Shown here piece after piece: positions 1 to 33,009 of a stretch of 64,000 nucleotides of DNA; the first letter of the stretch is position 1, and each line of letters begins with the position of its first letter. The stretch is from NCBI RefSeq assembly GCF_038396675.1, contig NC_088931.1, positions 41,106,001-41,170,000 of the forward strand, given 5' to 3'. Origin of the DNA: Hydra vulgaris (Eukaryota; Cnidaria; Hydrozoa; Anthoathecata; Hydridae). The position numbers were made by a program, and so were the translations under genes. A model generated the notes under the pieces. The model searched no databases, was not told the origin of the DNA, and saw only the letters and a list, made by a program, of their open reading frames with translations.

Positions 1-236
1 TATATTTGATATTGCGTTCTTGCGGTATATAAAAAAGTTATATTTTTGAGTTATATGATTAGATGAAATGTATCTAAGAAATTAAGTTGGTCTTGATTAT
101 TTTGGTATTCACATGTGAATTGAATGAGATTTTAAAAATGTCGTATATGATTTTCTTGTCGTATTGAACTTGGGCAATGTTTGATTAATTTATGCATGTC
201 AGTTAAAGTTAATTTAGTATGCAGCTAACGTTTATT

Positions 237-280
237 TTTATCATCCTTTAAAATATCAATATATTTTAAAGGATGATAAA
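237..280. repeat. Perfect small palindrome
   Basis: Arms of about 20 bp (ATCATCCTTTAAAATAT and its reverse complement) are separated by 4 bases and lie just upstream of a (TA)n tract. No coding context is visible. Confidence 0.8.
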
Positions 281-289
281 ATTTTTTCT

Positions 290-292
<3 letters not shown>

Positions 293-376
<84 letters not shown>
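293..376. repeat. (TA)n microsatellite
   Basis: Uninterrupted TA dinucleotides. ORFs reading through it as Tyr-Ile repeats are artefacts. Confidence 0.97.
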
Positions 377-381
<5 letters not shown>

Positions 382-573
382 GAGTCCTAAAGGACAAAAT
401 AATATTATCTAATGTTGGATATAGCTCCTTAACTTTTTGTTTTGTGGAGCACTCTCCTTATTGTCATTGCTGTTTGCATATGCTTGTCCACTAATTTGCA
501 GTTTGGGATGACAACAAATTTTTTAAATTGCTTTAAATCAGTTTTCTTGTTTTATTGCTAAGATTTGGTCTCT

Positions 574-689
<116 letters not shown>

Positions 690-1869
690 CTGACTGAATG
701 GAAACAAATTTTACAAACATTTGGTGCAAGTGTTTGCCTAAAAGTACTAATTTTAAAATCCTCATGCTTTTGCCCTAAAATGTTTTACATTTTAGTACTG
801 TACTAGGCAAGAATGCATGTATCAAAATTAAACGGATAAGTTAAATCTAATGAAGTAAGTCTAATTAAAGATTGAATAAGACCTAGTGAAGTAAATACAC
901 TTTACAAGTCTTGTGTAAAAGAATAAAGTAAAGGTGAAATAAATGACTTTTGTATAAAATTAGTCTTGTTTAAAAGAATTAGCTCTGCATCAATTGAGCA
1001 TTATTTTAATTATATTCTAAACATACAAATAAGCTCTAGCAAAAATGATTTGTGCTAGATAAAAAGTAAAATTTTGTTGAAAGAATCATAAAATAGCAAA
1101 ACAGTGAAGCACTTGAGATCAAGGTTGTTATGAAGTTATTATTGTATAATAATGTTATTTAATAACAATAGACAAATCACTGATTTTAGTTTTTTACATA
1201 TGTAAATGAAAATCAATCTACTAAATTGTCACATTTGTTGCTCTCTTATAATGTATAAACATCAAGTATTACCACTTTCAACAGTCAATAGAAACAGTCT
1301 GTTTCTATTGGTTCATAAATGTTTCTACCTGTACTAAAAATTTTTCACCTTCAATAAAATAAAGTGAAACTTAAAGTAAACTTTTTTCTTTAAATCAAAT
1401 TCCACAAATTTTCTTCCATAAAGAGTATTCATTACATAGGTGTGCTTTAAATACTCTTCAATCTCCTTGTTTATCATTTATTGGAGATTTTTTAAATCTT
1501 TTGATATCTTCACTAAGTATAAAAGTGAAATTACATTCACTGTTGTCAAACTTGAGACTAAACTTTAATTTGTTTCCTACTTAGACAAATTTTTTTTATG
1601 CTATAATCCTGTTCTTTATAATATTGTTACCTAAAAATATTATAAAAATAAGTTTTACTTTGTTTCTTTATAACTACCATATGAAATTTTGAAAACTAGT
1701 ATTGAAAATGGTATGAATTAAGTAACTTAAGCACTTCTTGTTGATTCATCATTTTTTTTTCTAAATGCTGTTTTATCGTATCTGTTTTATCACTTCTTAG
1801 TGTCATCATTTGCTGATGTAATTATTAATTAGAATATTATTATTTTTTACAATTATTTATAATTTTTAG

Positions 1870-23169
<21,300 letters not shown>

Positions 23170-23716
23170 GCGTAAATTTTTATGGAATTTAGATTATTCA
23201 ATAATGAATATAGTTTTTTTTTTTTATTATTTTTTTTTTTAGTTCTTATTAATTTATATTAGATATTATTTTAATGTGTCTCTATTTGATGTAGTAAAAC
23301 TGAAGAGCCTTGATTGAACCCTTTAGACTTCTCAAAATATAAATTTATTAGCCATATAAATTCTGGTGGAAAATTTTTACTTTTTAACTATTTTTTTTTT
23401 ATATTTAGCATTTTGATTTAAATTTTTATATATATAGTTCTTTTTTTAATATTTTATCAATTTTCACGTTTTAAAAAAATAGTTCTTTTAATTTTGAATG
23501 TTTAAGTTTTTTATGCTACAATATTTTATGTGATATTTTTGCACATGTTTTTTATGTGATTTAAAACGTTAACTTATGGATAAAACTTATGGATAAGCAT
23601 TTTACTATAAAAATAAACAGAAAAAGTATCGAAAAATTTAATTCATTAAATTTAGACACCAAAAAAAAATTGAGCGCTTTTTTTTGTTGTTGTTTTTGTT
23701 TTTTCATAGATTTTAA

Positions 23717-23722
23717 AATAAA
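23717..23722 (+). promoter_or_regulatory. Possible poly(A) signal AATAAA for the PP2C gene
   Basis: An AATAAA about 550 bases after the stop codon. AATAAA is frequent in such AT-rich DNA, so use is uncertain. Confidence 0.3.
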
Positions 23723-23748
23723 AGCATTTTAAAGTAAGAAGTAATAAA

Positions 23749-23979
23749 CCGGGTGAATAAAAATGAGCAATTGCTTTTACTCAGTAATTTGTCAGCTTTA
23801 CGTGAATAAAAACTTAAGAAATTTTGATTAACTTTTTATTCACGTAAAGCTGAACAATTATTGAGTAAATTGCTTAACTTCACGTGAATAAAAATTAAAG
23901 CAAAACTGGTTAGTTTTTATCCACGTAAAGCTGATCAATTGCTGAGTAAAAGCAATTGCTCATTTTTATTCACGCGGCC
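23749..23979. mobile_element. Foldback MITE with TAA flanks
   Basis: Outer arms CCGGGTGAATAAAAATGAGC and its near-complement frame four inner copies of ACGTGAATAAAAA in alternating orientation, together with CAGCTTTACGTG. TAA is present on both sides (23745-23747 and 23980-23982), which would fit a PIF/Harbinger-type duplication. Confidence 0.75.
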
Positions 23980-24090
23980 TAATGTCTTAATTATTTATGT
24001 TATTGCAGATCGGAACAGTATTTTAGAACGGAGGGACTATTCACGACTGCCTTTTTAAACTGAACTAATAATTCTTAGAAGCGTTTAATG

Positions 24091-24350
24091 CAAATTGAAT
24101 CGGTGAAAAGAAGAACAGTACTAGTCCAATATTTTCATTTCGAGATAATCGATGTTTAAGTTTTAAACAGTTATAGTTTATAAACTATTTATCAATCTAC
24201 TTTATGGCAAAAAATAATAAAAGAAAAATGGACTATTATTATTTTTGTAGTACATAGAGAGGTCGGCATAAGTTTAATGAAATTATGTAAAAAAAGTGCA
24301 AATAAATAAAAATTGACTAGTACTGTTCTTCTTCTCACCAATTCAATTGC
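24091..24350. mobile_element. MITE with about 38-bp terminal inverted repeats
   Basis: GAAGAACAGTACTAGTCCAAT near 24110-24135 is mirrored by TTGACTAGTACTGTTCTTC near 24313-24335. The mirror extends outward to AATTGAATCGGTG and CACCAATTCAATT. The interior is non-coding. Confidence 0.75.
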
Positions 24351-24440
24351 ACAATTAGTTATGATTAGATATATATAACCAACATTAAGCAATATATAAC
24401 CAAAAACCAACCTTTAAACCAAAAATGAAAATAGCGCTTT

Positions 24441-24491
24441 AAAGTTTAATAAAATCGTCGTGCATTTTGCACGACGATTTTATTAAACTTT
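24441..24491. repeat. Perfect palindrome, 24-bp arms, 3-base loop
   Basis: AAAGTTTAATAAAATCGTCG runs into TGCA-TTT-TGCA and returns without a mismatch. Confidence 0.92.
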
Positions 24492-24499
24492 TTGAAAAT

Positions 24500-25670
24500 G
24501 ATCTCCTACTTACATTTTTTAAATAAATTAGCATTGCGCAATTTATGAACGATCCCTAAGGAATTTGTTACAAAATATTAAAAAAAAATTAATTTGTAGT
24601 TTAGTGCAAATTATTACGTGCGTTTGAGAAAAATGCACGTTTTTAGCCGTTTCTTTTTATAGTTTTTAAAAGTTAAAAATACACTTTCAAATAGATGTCA
24701 AAAGTCTTGTCAAATCCGACAGATTGAATATAAAATTGTGTGCAAAATTAGAAAAATTATAATAGGAAAAATTTTTGATGTTCAAAATTTTTCAAGTATT
24801 AGTATGCTGCCCGATTTATGATGGTTTTACTCTATATTATAGTGAATTTTGCTGTATTTTCAATACAATGGTCCGAAAATAATTGAGTAAAGTCCTGAAA
24901 ACAATGCGCAATCCGGATTACTAATATTTAGTACCATGATAAAGCTGGTTTTAAAGAAACTTTTCAAGATCATGCAGTACTAAAATACAGTTAAATTTAT
25001 GAAACGCTTTTTCTTTAGTTTTTTTTTTTTTTTTTTTTTTTCAAGCTCTTCATTTCTTATGTAATATACAAATCATTGATTTAAATTTTTATACCCTTTC
25101 ACGTTCGGTATTTAAAGTATAAGCGTGTGTATTCAAAGGGGATAACGCTATCACGTGTGATTTTAAAATATAATGTCCAATGAATCGTATTCATACCTAT
25201 CCATAAAGTTTAATTGAGTGTTAAAAATACATTTCGATAAAAAAAATTTACTTTAATTAACGTTTTGACTAGTTAAGCTTAACGAAAAGATATTTATCAC
25301 AGAGATATTACTATGAATTCGGAGAACTCATAAATACATTACTAATAATTAATACATAGTAATTCATGAATACATTACGGAGAAATGCCATTCACAAGTT
25401 ACTGTTTTTACCATTTTTTGGTGTACCATTGTATTTTTTGGTGTAGAAAGGTAACTTCTAAGCGTTCAGCAAGTTCCAAAAAAAATTGATATGCCAAATT
25501 ATAAAATTTATTGCTCCCTCAAATTGTGAAGATTTAAACTTTACGTGATCATAATTATTTTTTCAAATAAACTTATTCATGAATTTAAACTTGTGGGTAA
25601 TTAGAAAATGTTTTATAATCCCATTAGATAAGATTATAATTAACTTACCTATTAAATTACCCTAAGCGAC
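24500..25670. other. Intergenic, nothing recognised
   Basis: AT-rich, with a T run at 25018-25040 and a short imperfect repeat of AATACATTAC near 25330-25380. No coding sequence is seen. Confidence 0.5.
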
Positions 25671-25679
25671 AATAACCAC

Positions 25680-26280
25680 CATACGTATTCTTGAAAGACA
25701 TCCAATTTGTCGAAGTCAATTTTACGCAACTAACTGATAAGTTTTTTTCACATCTTATGGATCATTAAGCATTAGTTTTTGACATTATTTTAACTCCTCT
25801 TATAAAAATCCGATAGGAGAGAGATCTTTTGATTGGGGAGGCTAAATAATTCTATTCAATATTTGATCATTCTCGAACTCAGTCAAACAACTTATACAAT
25901 GTTCTAAAGAATGTGTTGGATTTGAATGCTATGGATTTAAGCTTTAAGCCATTTTCTTCTATAAAAATAAATGGCTTCCCATTAACCCAACTTTCCAAAG
26001 GTATATGACTTAAGTGGACACTTAAACTTCTTTTGTCATTATTCCCTCTATTTTTACAAAGTCATCTGTGGCATTCCAACCAAAACAGCCTTTAGCACTG
26101 AATCCAGTATGTTTTACCGTCGACAATACACACTATTTTATCGTACATTCAACGATTATTTTTCAGACAAACAATCTTCTCTTAAAAGCAAAGATTTAAA
26201 ACTTTGACACGTCGGTCCACGTTTACAGTCATTGATGGCCCATTTTTTATGTAGTTTTGCCCACTTTAGCATTTTTATTA
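25680..26280 (-). pseudogene. Tc1-like transposase relic
   Basis: Minus-strand pieces read KWAKLHKKWAIND.KRG at about 26220-26270 and SIRCEKNLSVSC....NTYGGYCR at about 25680-25760. These correspond to the K.R..WAK.H..W stretch before the first catalytic Asp and to the C-terminal GG. end of Tc1 proteins. Several stops lie between. Confidence 0.5.
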
Positions 26281-26476
26281 TTCTTATGATATTTATCAAT
26301 ACATTCTAATAAAAATACTTTTATATTTTTTAATTATCTAATAGCACAAAAATAAACATAAAAAATAGTTGGATAAAAAATAGCATTTTTAAAAAATTAA
26401 TGTCATTTAATATAATAAATAATAATTATATGCACTACTGTGTATATTAACTATTATTCAATTATTGTATATGTTT

Positions 26477-26530
26477 GTTATATACACTACCGTTCATAAT
26501 AGAATAATTATGAACGGTAGTGTATATAAC
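26477..26530. mobile_element. Perfect palindrome that looks like two joined Tc1 termini
   Basis: TATACACTACCGTTCATAAT and its exact complement are separated by AGAATA. CACTACCGTTCA has the form of a Tc1-family end, and TA lies outside each arm. Confidence 0.6.
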
Positions 26531-27053
26531 GAATGTATAATTTAAAAATTTTATAGATTATGTATACTCTTACTGTTCTCCGTAGTTTATTAAAGATTTA
26601 TCCAAAGGCCTACTAAAATTCAAGAGATAACTTTCAAATGTTTTTAAAAGTTTATATAAAATTTATAAATATTTATTCATAAAATGTTTAATATAACTTC
26701 CAAACATGGAGCAAACTTTAAATATTTATATGTTTATACTTATGTCAAATAAGGATATTTTGCAAAATGATTAGAACCTAGAAGCAAAAAACTGTTTAGC
26801 TTTTCGCCTGCCCCAAACGTGAGAGCTACAAGTTGATAAAATATTTTCTTTGCTATTCTTAACTAGAATTATATTCTATATACTAGACTTATATTCTAGA
26901 CTATAAACTAGACTTATATTAATCGATAAACTTTAAGTTTCATTGTATAATATTTCAGTGTTCAAAAATTATAACCCAAGTTCCTTTCAAATTATAAAGT
27001 TTGTAACCCTCTCAAACTCCCTTCAGTTTAATTGTTGCAAATTTTATAATTTA

Positions 27054-27188
27054 AGCAAACGATACCCTGGAGAATATGTACTTATATTAAATAATTTTAG
27101 CAAACGATATTCTGCAGAATATATATTTGTATTAAATGATTTTGGTGAACAATATCTTGCAGAATATAAACTAAGAATAAATAATTTT
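27054..27188 (+). repeat. 45-bp tandem repeat, three copies, frame-preserving
   Basis: Units 27054-27098, 27099-27143 and 27144-27188. In one frame each unit reads as 15 residues of the type SKRYSAEYIFVLNDF. It lies in a 94-codon open frame (26943-27227) with no recognised relatives. The surroundings are AT-rich intergenic DNA. Confidence 0.8.
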
Positions 27189-27717
27189 TTTTTTTTTTGC
27201 AGTATAATATTATTTACAATAAGATAGATCGTGTACATATATAAAAAAATATAAATCAAATTAAAGTCTAATCACTAAACCATGTTTATATAGTCGCCGT
27301 TAGTTTATATTACACTTAAATATAAAAACAAATTAAGATAAAATACTAATATAACGTACAAATTACAGCTGCTGAAATATATAATAAGGTCTTATAAAAA
27401 AAATGACAGCATAATTTATCAAAAAAAAAAAAAAATGATAAAATGAAAAGTCAAAAATAAGTGAATAGTTATAAAATTTTTTTAGTTATTTTAATTTTAT
27501 TAAAAAAAAAAAACTTAAAATTGAAATCCTTCTATAAAAATCATTTAGACTATATCACTAAACTAAAAAAAATTACAAATACAAATCACACTAAAAAGTC
27601 TATAGTAGTCAAAAATATGCTTGCAGAATGGTATTTGGGGAAAACATAAATATTTATTGCAAATCTCTCTAACGTGAACTTGGAGCTCTAAATATTTATT
27701 AGCTTAATATTCGCCTA

Positions 27718-28030
27718 GTGAAACAGCTAATATTTAAAGCAAAGCGTGGCTTAACTCCGGTAGCTTTTATCTCAAGTAGCATTTCAAACTTACTGTATGA
27801 AGTTTCTCATAAATATTCTAACAAATATTTTTTTGAGACAAACTTTGTCGTTCTCATAACCCATCTTAAAACAAGTTTTTACCAAATTCAATATCGTGGA
27901 CCTTTTATTTAGAAAAATCTTTTCATATTTTTAATAAAAACAAAGCTGTAATAAAATGCACTTGAAGAATTTCAAGACTAAATCGAAGCAGCATTTACTT
28001 GACATGGACTTCGAATATTAGATTTTATTT
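27718..28030 (+). pseudogene. LINE ORF C-terminal relic
   Basis: A piece reading THLKTSFYQIQYRGPFI is followed, after a stop, by KNLFIFLIKTK, a KCT..RISRL segment and a LT.TSNI end. The same order (LVLYQI.YRGSFVWKK, CTLESF) is found at 41240-41470, so these are two copies of one LINE 3' end. I know YQIQYRGPFIWN-type ends from Hydra LINE proteins. Confidence 0.65.
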
Positions 28031-28840
28031 TTAGAATAGAATTATCTTTTTAGAAAATTATTTAGAAGATTTATTGAAGCTTCTAAATTATTTTCTAAGA
28101 AGATATTTTAAATCTAATATATTGATCCTGGTTTAAGGTAATTAATTAGCATTTAAAATCATTATAAAGTCATAATTACGTGTCTTTAACTTTTGTTACT
28201 AAAATTTGTTAGTTTTAATTGAAAAATCAGTCTTTAATACTTTTTATACTTCATAATAAAACTTTTTGTTGAATTATTACTTTGATATTTATTTCTTTTT
28301 CATTGTATTTTATTCTTTTTTTAGTTTTTATATCCTAAATTATTCCAAAAAATAGTGTTTTGCTAAAGTATTTTGCTAAAGTTTTGTGTGTATTTCCTAT
28401 TTTATTTATTATTTATTACTTAATTTTAAACGTTTAAAAATCTATGAGAGGCAATTCTACAAATAAAACGAAGGGGGAGGGGAGGGGGTGAATCTATAAA
28501 AAGTACCAACAGGCTCCTTAAAGGTCCTCAAAACACCCGACAAAATGTGTCAAACACCTGTTTAGCCGACTATGTTCCTCACTAACTAACAATAACTTGA
28601 AACTCACTTTCTTTTAGGGGAGGAGGGGTGTACGACCCTTTCTTTACACATACACCCGTAAAATCGTATCATTTGTATCATTTTAATTGCTTTATTGTAA
28701 TTTTCATAAACGGTTATTAGTTTATTGTAGTTTCATATATTTCATATATAAAAAACTGCATATTTCATAGTTTCAAGAGTTTATAATATTTTTTTTAATT
28801 CAAAATCTGGTCTTTGATTGGTGGAATAGTGTTAAATTTG

Positions 28841-28841
<1 letters not shown>
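28031..28841. other. Intergenic, contains a GC-richer patch
   Basis: Most is AT-rich. A patch at about 28460-28680 has runs such as GGGGGAGGGGAGGGGG and TAGGGGAGGAGGGG, which stand out here. No gene is recognised. Confidence 0.5.

Positions 28842-28892
<51 letters not shown>
28842..28892. repeat. (TA)n microsatellite
   Basis: Uninterrupted TA run. Confidence 0.95.
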
Positions 28893-28895
<3 letters not shown>

Positions 28896-29390
28896 TTTAG
28901 TTTGGTATGTTGTATTACAACATGAAAAACTAAAAAAATATATAATTTATAACATATATATGCAGTGATGTAAAATATAGATGCAGTGATAAATACAAAC
29001 GTTTAATTCTAATCGTCCGTGAAAATGTTAACATTAAAGTTGTGCATAACATCGGTTTAATCATTCGAGGATTCAATAAGGTTATTGCTCCACAATGTTT
29101 TTTTTTAAAACTGAACATTATTTTTTTAATTATACAAAAACTCCCCCTAACTGCATAAGCTGCTTTACATTTTAAATTCCTATTGAGAAAATATATGTAT
29201 AAATGTTGAAAAATTAATTAACTAATGATTATGTTAACCATATTTAAGTAATGAATTCAATATTTTTTTTGTCATAAGTAGATTAAGAAACTAAAACTCT
29301 ATAATAAAAATTCAAATTTGATATATTTAACTTATTTTGACCCTGAAATTATATTATTATATGAAATAAAAAAATAAATTTGATTAAATA

Positions 29391-29395
<5 letters not shown>

Positions 29396-29464
<69 letters not shown>
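29396..29464. repeat. (TA)n microsatellite
   Basis: TA run with one central slip. Confidence 0.95.
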
Positions 29465-29469
<5 letters not shown>

Positions 29470-29470
<1 letters not shown>

Positions 29471-30783
29471 ACTTGATATAATTTTAGAAGAATAAAACTT
29501 ATTATCTTACCTATTCTAAAGGAATTGGAATATTTCTAAAGAAAATGTTTAATGGATGTTTTTAGCCTAATATTTGCAAAACTCGTACTTGATATACCAA
29601 ATATCCGAGCAAAAACTAATCAAGCTAATAAAAAAATTACTAGAGGTATTGCATTAGGATTTATTTTGCTTACCTTTTGTTTAAGCCTATGTTTGAGCTC
29701 TGTATAGGTTAGGCTTAAATAAAGTCATAAAAAACACCGTTCTTTTGTTTTAAAAACTAATGAGTATTTGCCATTTATGAGTGTGTCCCTCTTTGTACTT
29801 TAAATAAAATACGTTATAATGGTTTGTTTTTAAATCTTAAAAAAGTTAAGAAAAAAATTATAAGCTGTTTAATGTGCAGTGTTTTTTAAATATGCATGTT
29901 GGTTTAAGTTTGCACCGTTATCTAACATCATCGAATACAAACCAACGGCAAAACGTATTTTTGTAAGACAAGTTCAAGAAATGAAATTGTTTACCAAAAA
30001 TATTTGGCCTCTATTACTATATTGTACATTTATATTTTTTACAAGATAATGTAAACTGACTATAATTTTCTCATGACGTTCAAAAACTTGAATTATCACT
30101 GTTGTAAAAAAGTAATTGTCTGTAATTGATTCAAGTTTTTTAAAAATGGAAATAAGTTTTAATTTAAAAAATAATTTTACTAGTTTGGAAATAGAAGCTC
30201 TACCTAATTTTTTAAACTTATAATGATTCATATACAGATTGTAAATTTTTAGAGTAAGAAAACTATTTTTAAATGAAATAAGGTTTGTTAAATAATTAGT
30301 TTTATAAACTATGCAATTAAATTGTTTTTTGTTACGCAACTTCGTTCAACCAAAATCTTTTTTTTAATATTAAACAAATATAAGCTTTAACTTTAATTTT
30401 TCTATATGTATAAATGTTATAAAGTTTATAAATGAAATGGTTTAGCTTGATACCTGACAACAAGCATAAAATAACCATGCTCACTAAGCTTCTATCTTTA
30501 TAACAAATATTTTTATAATAATCTTTAGAGACAAAATAAATACTTTTGTCAGCTCAGCTTAAACATTCTGTTGCCACGGAGAAAAGTCGTATTATAAACT
30601 AACAAAGTTTAAATATTTTCGGTAAATATGTTTATCAACACTAAACTCCATTCAAAATGTAAATCCTAGTATTATTACCCTTGAGATGTTTAAATATCAC
30701 GAAAATTCTCGTTTTAAATCTAAGTCGTTTGTAAACATATAAATTGTAATACAAAGTTTTTAATTTGCGGAAAACCTCCGGAT
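29470..30783. other. Region upstream of the KLF gene
   Basis: A 121-codon minus-strand frame (29974-30339) is open but consists of AT-biased residues (K, N, I, F, L); I do not recognise it and doubt it is a gene. No promoter element can be picked out reliably. Confidence 0.4.
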
Positions 30784-32130
30784 ATGCCAGGTCAAAGTAT
30801 TTCAGAAGCAGCGTGGTTAGTTAAAAACCAAGTGTGTGCGTTTAAAGACGATTTAAAAGCAAATAGGGAAAATCATCCTTTTTACCATGTTAAAGCAGAA
30901 GATTGTCGGATATCTGAAGACTGGCGAGAAGTAAGTTTTATGAATCAAACTTTTCTATGGCATTTCAAATGATCTAAATGTTGGAAGATTTTTTAAAAAC
31001 TACTAGCAATAAAAAAAAAAATTTTATATTTAACTTCGTTAAAATTATATATTTTTTGAAATAACCAAAACAAACTTTTTTTGTTTACAAACGAAATTTT
31101 ATTTCTTCAAAATTCAACAAAATATATTAGTATAATAAAAATAATAGAATATGTTGTTACATGTAATTCGCACATTGTTAAAAGTACTGAAATATGAGAT
31201 CATCTTGGTCGTATTTAGACTTTAAAAGAAATGGATAAATACTTGGAGACTTACGAAGAAGAGAATTGCTCGAATCAAGAAGAAGAAAGCCGCATTAAAA
31301 TAATATCTCGCTTAAATAAAACGGAGAATATTTTTGATAAAAATGAATCTTCGAATGACAGTATTTCACAGTATGACGAAGCAGAAAACTTATCGCCTGT
31401 GTATGATATTATTCACAGTAAGTCGACTACGCATACTTGTAAAAACAACTTGACAATGACAAACTATTTAAAACTACAACCACCATTTCCAGTAGCAACA
31501 TCGTTGTTATCAGTGGTTAAAAAGCAAAATGATTCTTTATTTTATAACAATCTTTCGCCATTATACTCGCAAAACACTTGTTGGTCACAAAAAAAAATTT
31601 CTCAAAGGAAAAATCAATTTTTAAACTTAGATTCCGACGAACTTGAATTGAACATGAACTGTTACCATGAACCAAATGTTGAAGAAAACGAATTAAAAAA
31701 TAAGCATGGTAACCATGCTGAATTGAACTTGAACTGTTTCCATGGACAAAATGTTGAAGAAAATGAATTAAAAAATAACCATGGTAACCATGTTATTTTA
31801 CCATCTTTCTTTTCGCCTTCAGTTTCGTTGGAGGAAAAACGCAACCACAACCTTTTGGATATATCAAAAAGACGAATACACAGTTGCAACTACAATGGAT
31901 GTAATAAAGTTTATACAAAATCTTCTCATTTAAAAGCACATGTACGGACTCACACAGGCGAAAAACCTTACAAATGCACTTGGGAAAGCTGCACTTGGAA
32001 GTTTTCACGATCAGATGAACTAACCAGACATTTTAGAAAACATACTGGAGCACGTCCATTTAAATGTCATAGTTGCGACAGGGCATTTAGTCGTTCTGAT
32101 CATTTAGCTTTGCACATAAAAAGACACTAA
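30784..32130 (+). CDS. Krueppel-like factor (Sp/KLF zinc-finger transcription factor)
   Basis: Sequence-specific nuclear transcription factor expected to bind GC/CACCC boxes. Two exons: 30784-30930 (ATG; donor GTAAGT) and 31219-32130 (stop TAA), phase 0, 352 residues. Three C2H2 fingers fill the last 81 residues (272-352), with the KLF spacing 23-23-21 and linkers TGEKPYK and TGARPFK. Base-contacting parts ([24 protein letters not shown]) match the KLF consensus, and the protein ends directly after the last His, as KLFs do. The N-terminal part is acidic and Asn/Ser-rich and contains a 25-residue tandem duplication. I cannot assign a KLF number. The start is the first ATG of the open frame; a further upstream exon or trans-spliced leader cannot be excluded. 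Confidence 0.94.
31645..31794 (+). repeat. 75-bp tandem duplication inside the KLF coding sequence
   Basis: Units 31645-31719 and 31720-31794 each encode 25 residues with the core [13 protein letters not shown]. The copies differ at a few positions, with no frame disruption. Confidence 0.93.
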
Positions 32131-32183
32131 AACAAGTTAACAGCTTGCAATAGTTATAATCGGCCTAAAATTTTTGGCGCCAA

Positions 32184-32189
32184 AATAAA
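32184..32189 (+). promoter_or_regulatory. Poly(A) signal AATAAA of the KLF gene
   Basis: The hexamer lies about 55 bases after the stop codon, a plausible distance. Confidence 0.5.
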
Positions 32190-32489
32190 ATGTTCGTAGG
32201 TTCTGCAGTTCTTTTAACTGGTGGGACAAAGTTTAAGAAAGTTGTAAGAAAGAAATAATGTTTGAACTCTTTTTGATATTCTACTTCATTAAACTATAGA
32301 TAAAACGAAAACAATTTTATATACTACATATATATATATGTGTGTTTGTAATAAAGTATCATTTAAAAGAAAACTTGTCTCTTTTACTATTTTTATGGTG
32401 TTTATTGTTAAACCAGCTGTGGGATTCCCTTAAACTAAAGATTGTAAAAAAAGAAGTACATCATACTATAATATTACTGAAATATATAT

Positions 32490-32505
32490 ACACATGTATA
32501 TATAT

Positions 32506-32573
<68 letters not shown>
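32490..32573. repeat. (TA)n microsatellite
   Basis: TA run with one AATA slip near 32517. Confidence 0.95.
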
Positions 32574-32578
<5 letters not shown>

Positions 32579-32760
32579 TCAGACAACTTCTTACATAATA
32601 TTTAATAGTATTGGTGTCCACTTTTTTTTAACATAACCTGAAAAAACATTTGTTGTTTTAAAGAAGATATAGAATATGTTTTGGCTCAAACCTGTCGCAT
32701 TTAACAATAGTTCTTTAACTTTTATCCGGCTTGTGTCCTACTTATCGGAAATATATGTAT

Positions 32761-32975
32761 ACATACATACATACATACATACATACATACATACATACAT
32801 ACATACATACATACATACATACATACATACATACATACATACATACATACATACATACATACATACATACATACATACATACATACATACATACATACAT
32901 ACATACATACATACATACATACATACATACATACATACATACATACATACATACATACATACATACATACATACA

Positions 32976-33004
<29 letters not shown>
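32761..33004. repeat. (ACAT)n microsatellite, 61 perfect copies
   Basis: 244 bases of ACAT without a mismatch. All long Tyr-Ile-His-Thr and Met-Tyr-Val-Cys frames across it are artefacts. Confidence 0.98.
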
Positions 33005-33006
<2 letters not shown>

Positions 33007-33009
33007 GGT

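Noticed and set aside
24441..24491. Candidate pre-miRNA
   Set aside because: The stem is perfect but the loop is only 3 bases and the arms are short. It fits a small palindrome better than a Dicer/Drosha substrate.
29974..30339. 121-codon minus-strand open frame
   Set aside because: Composition is dominated by K/N/I/F/L from AT-rich codons and no motif is recognisable. A chance frame is likelier, though a relic LINE piece is possible.
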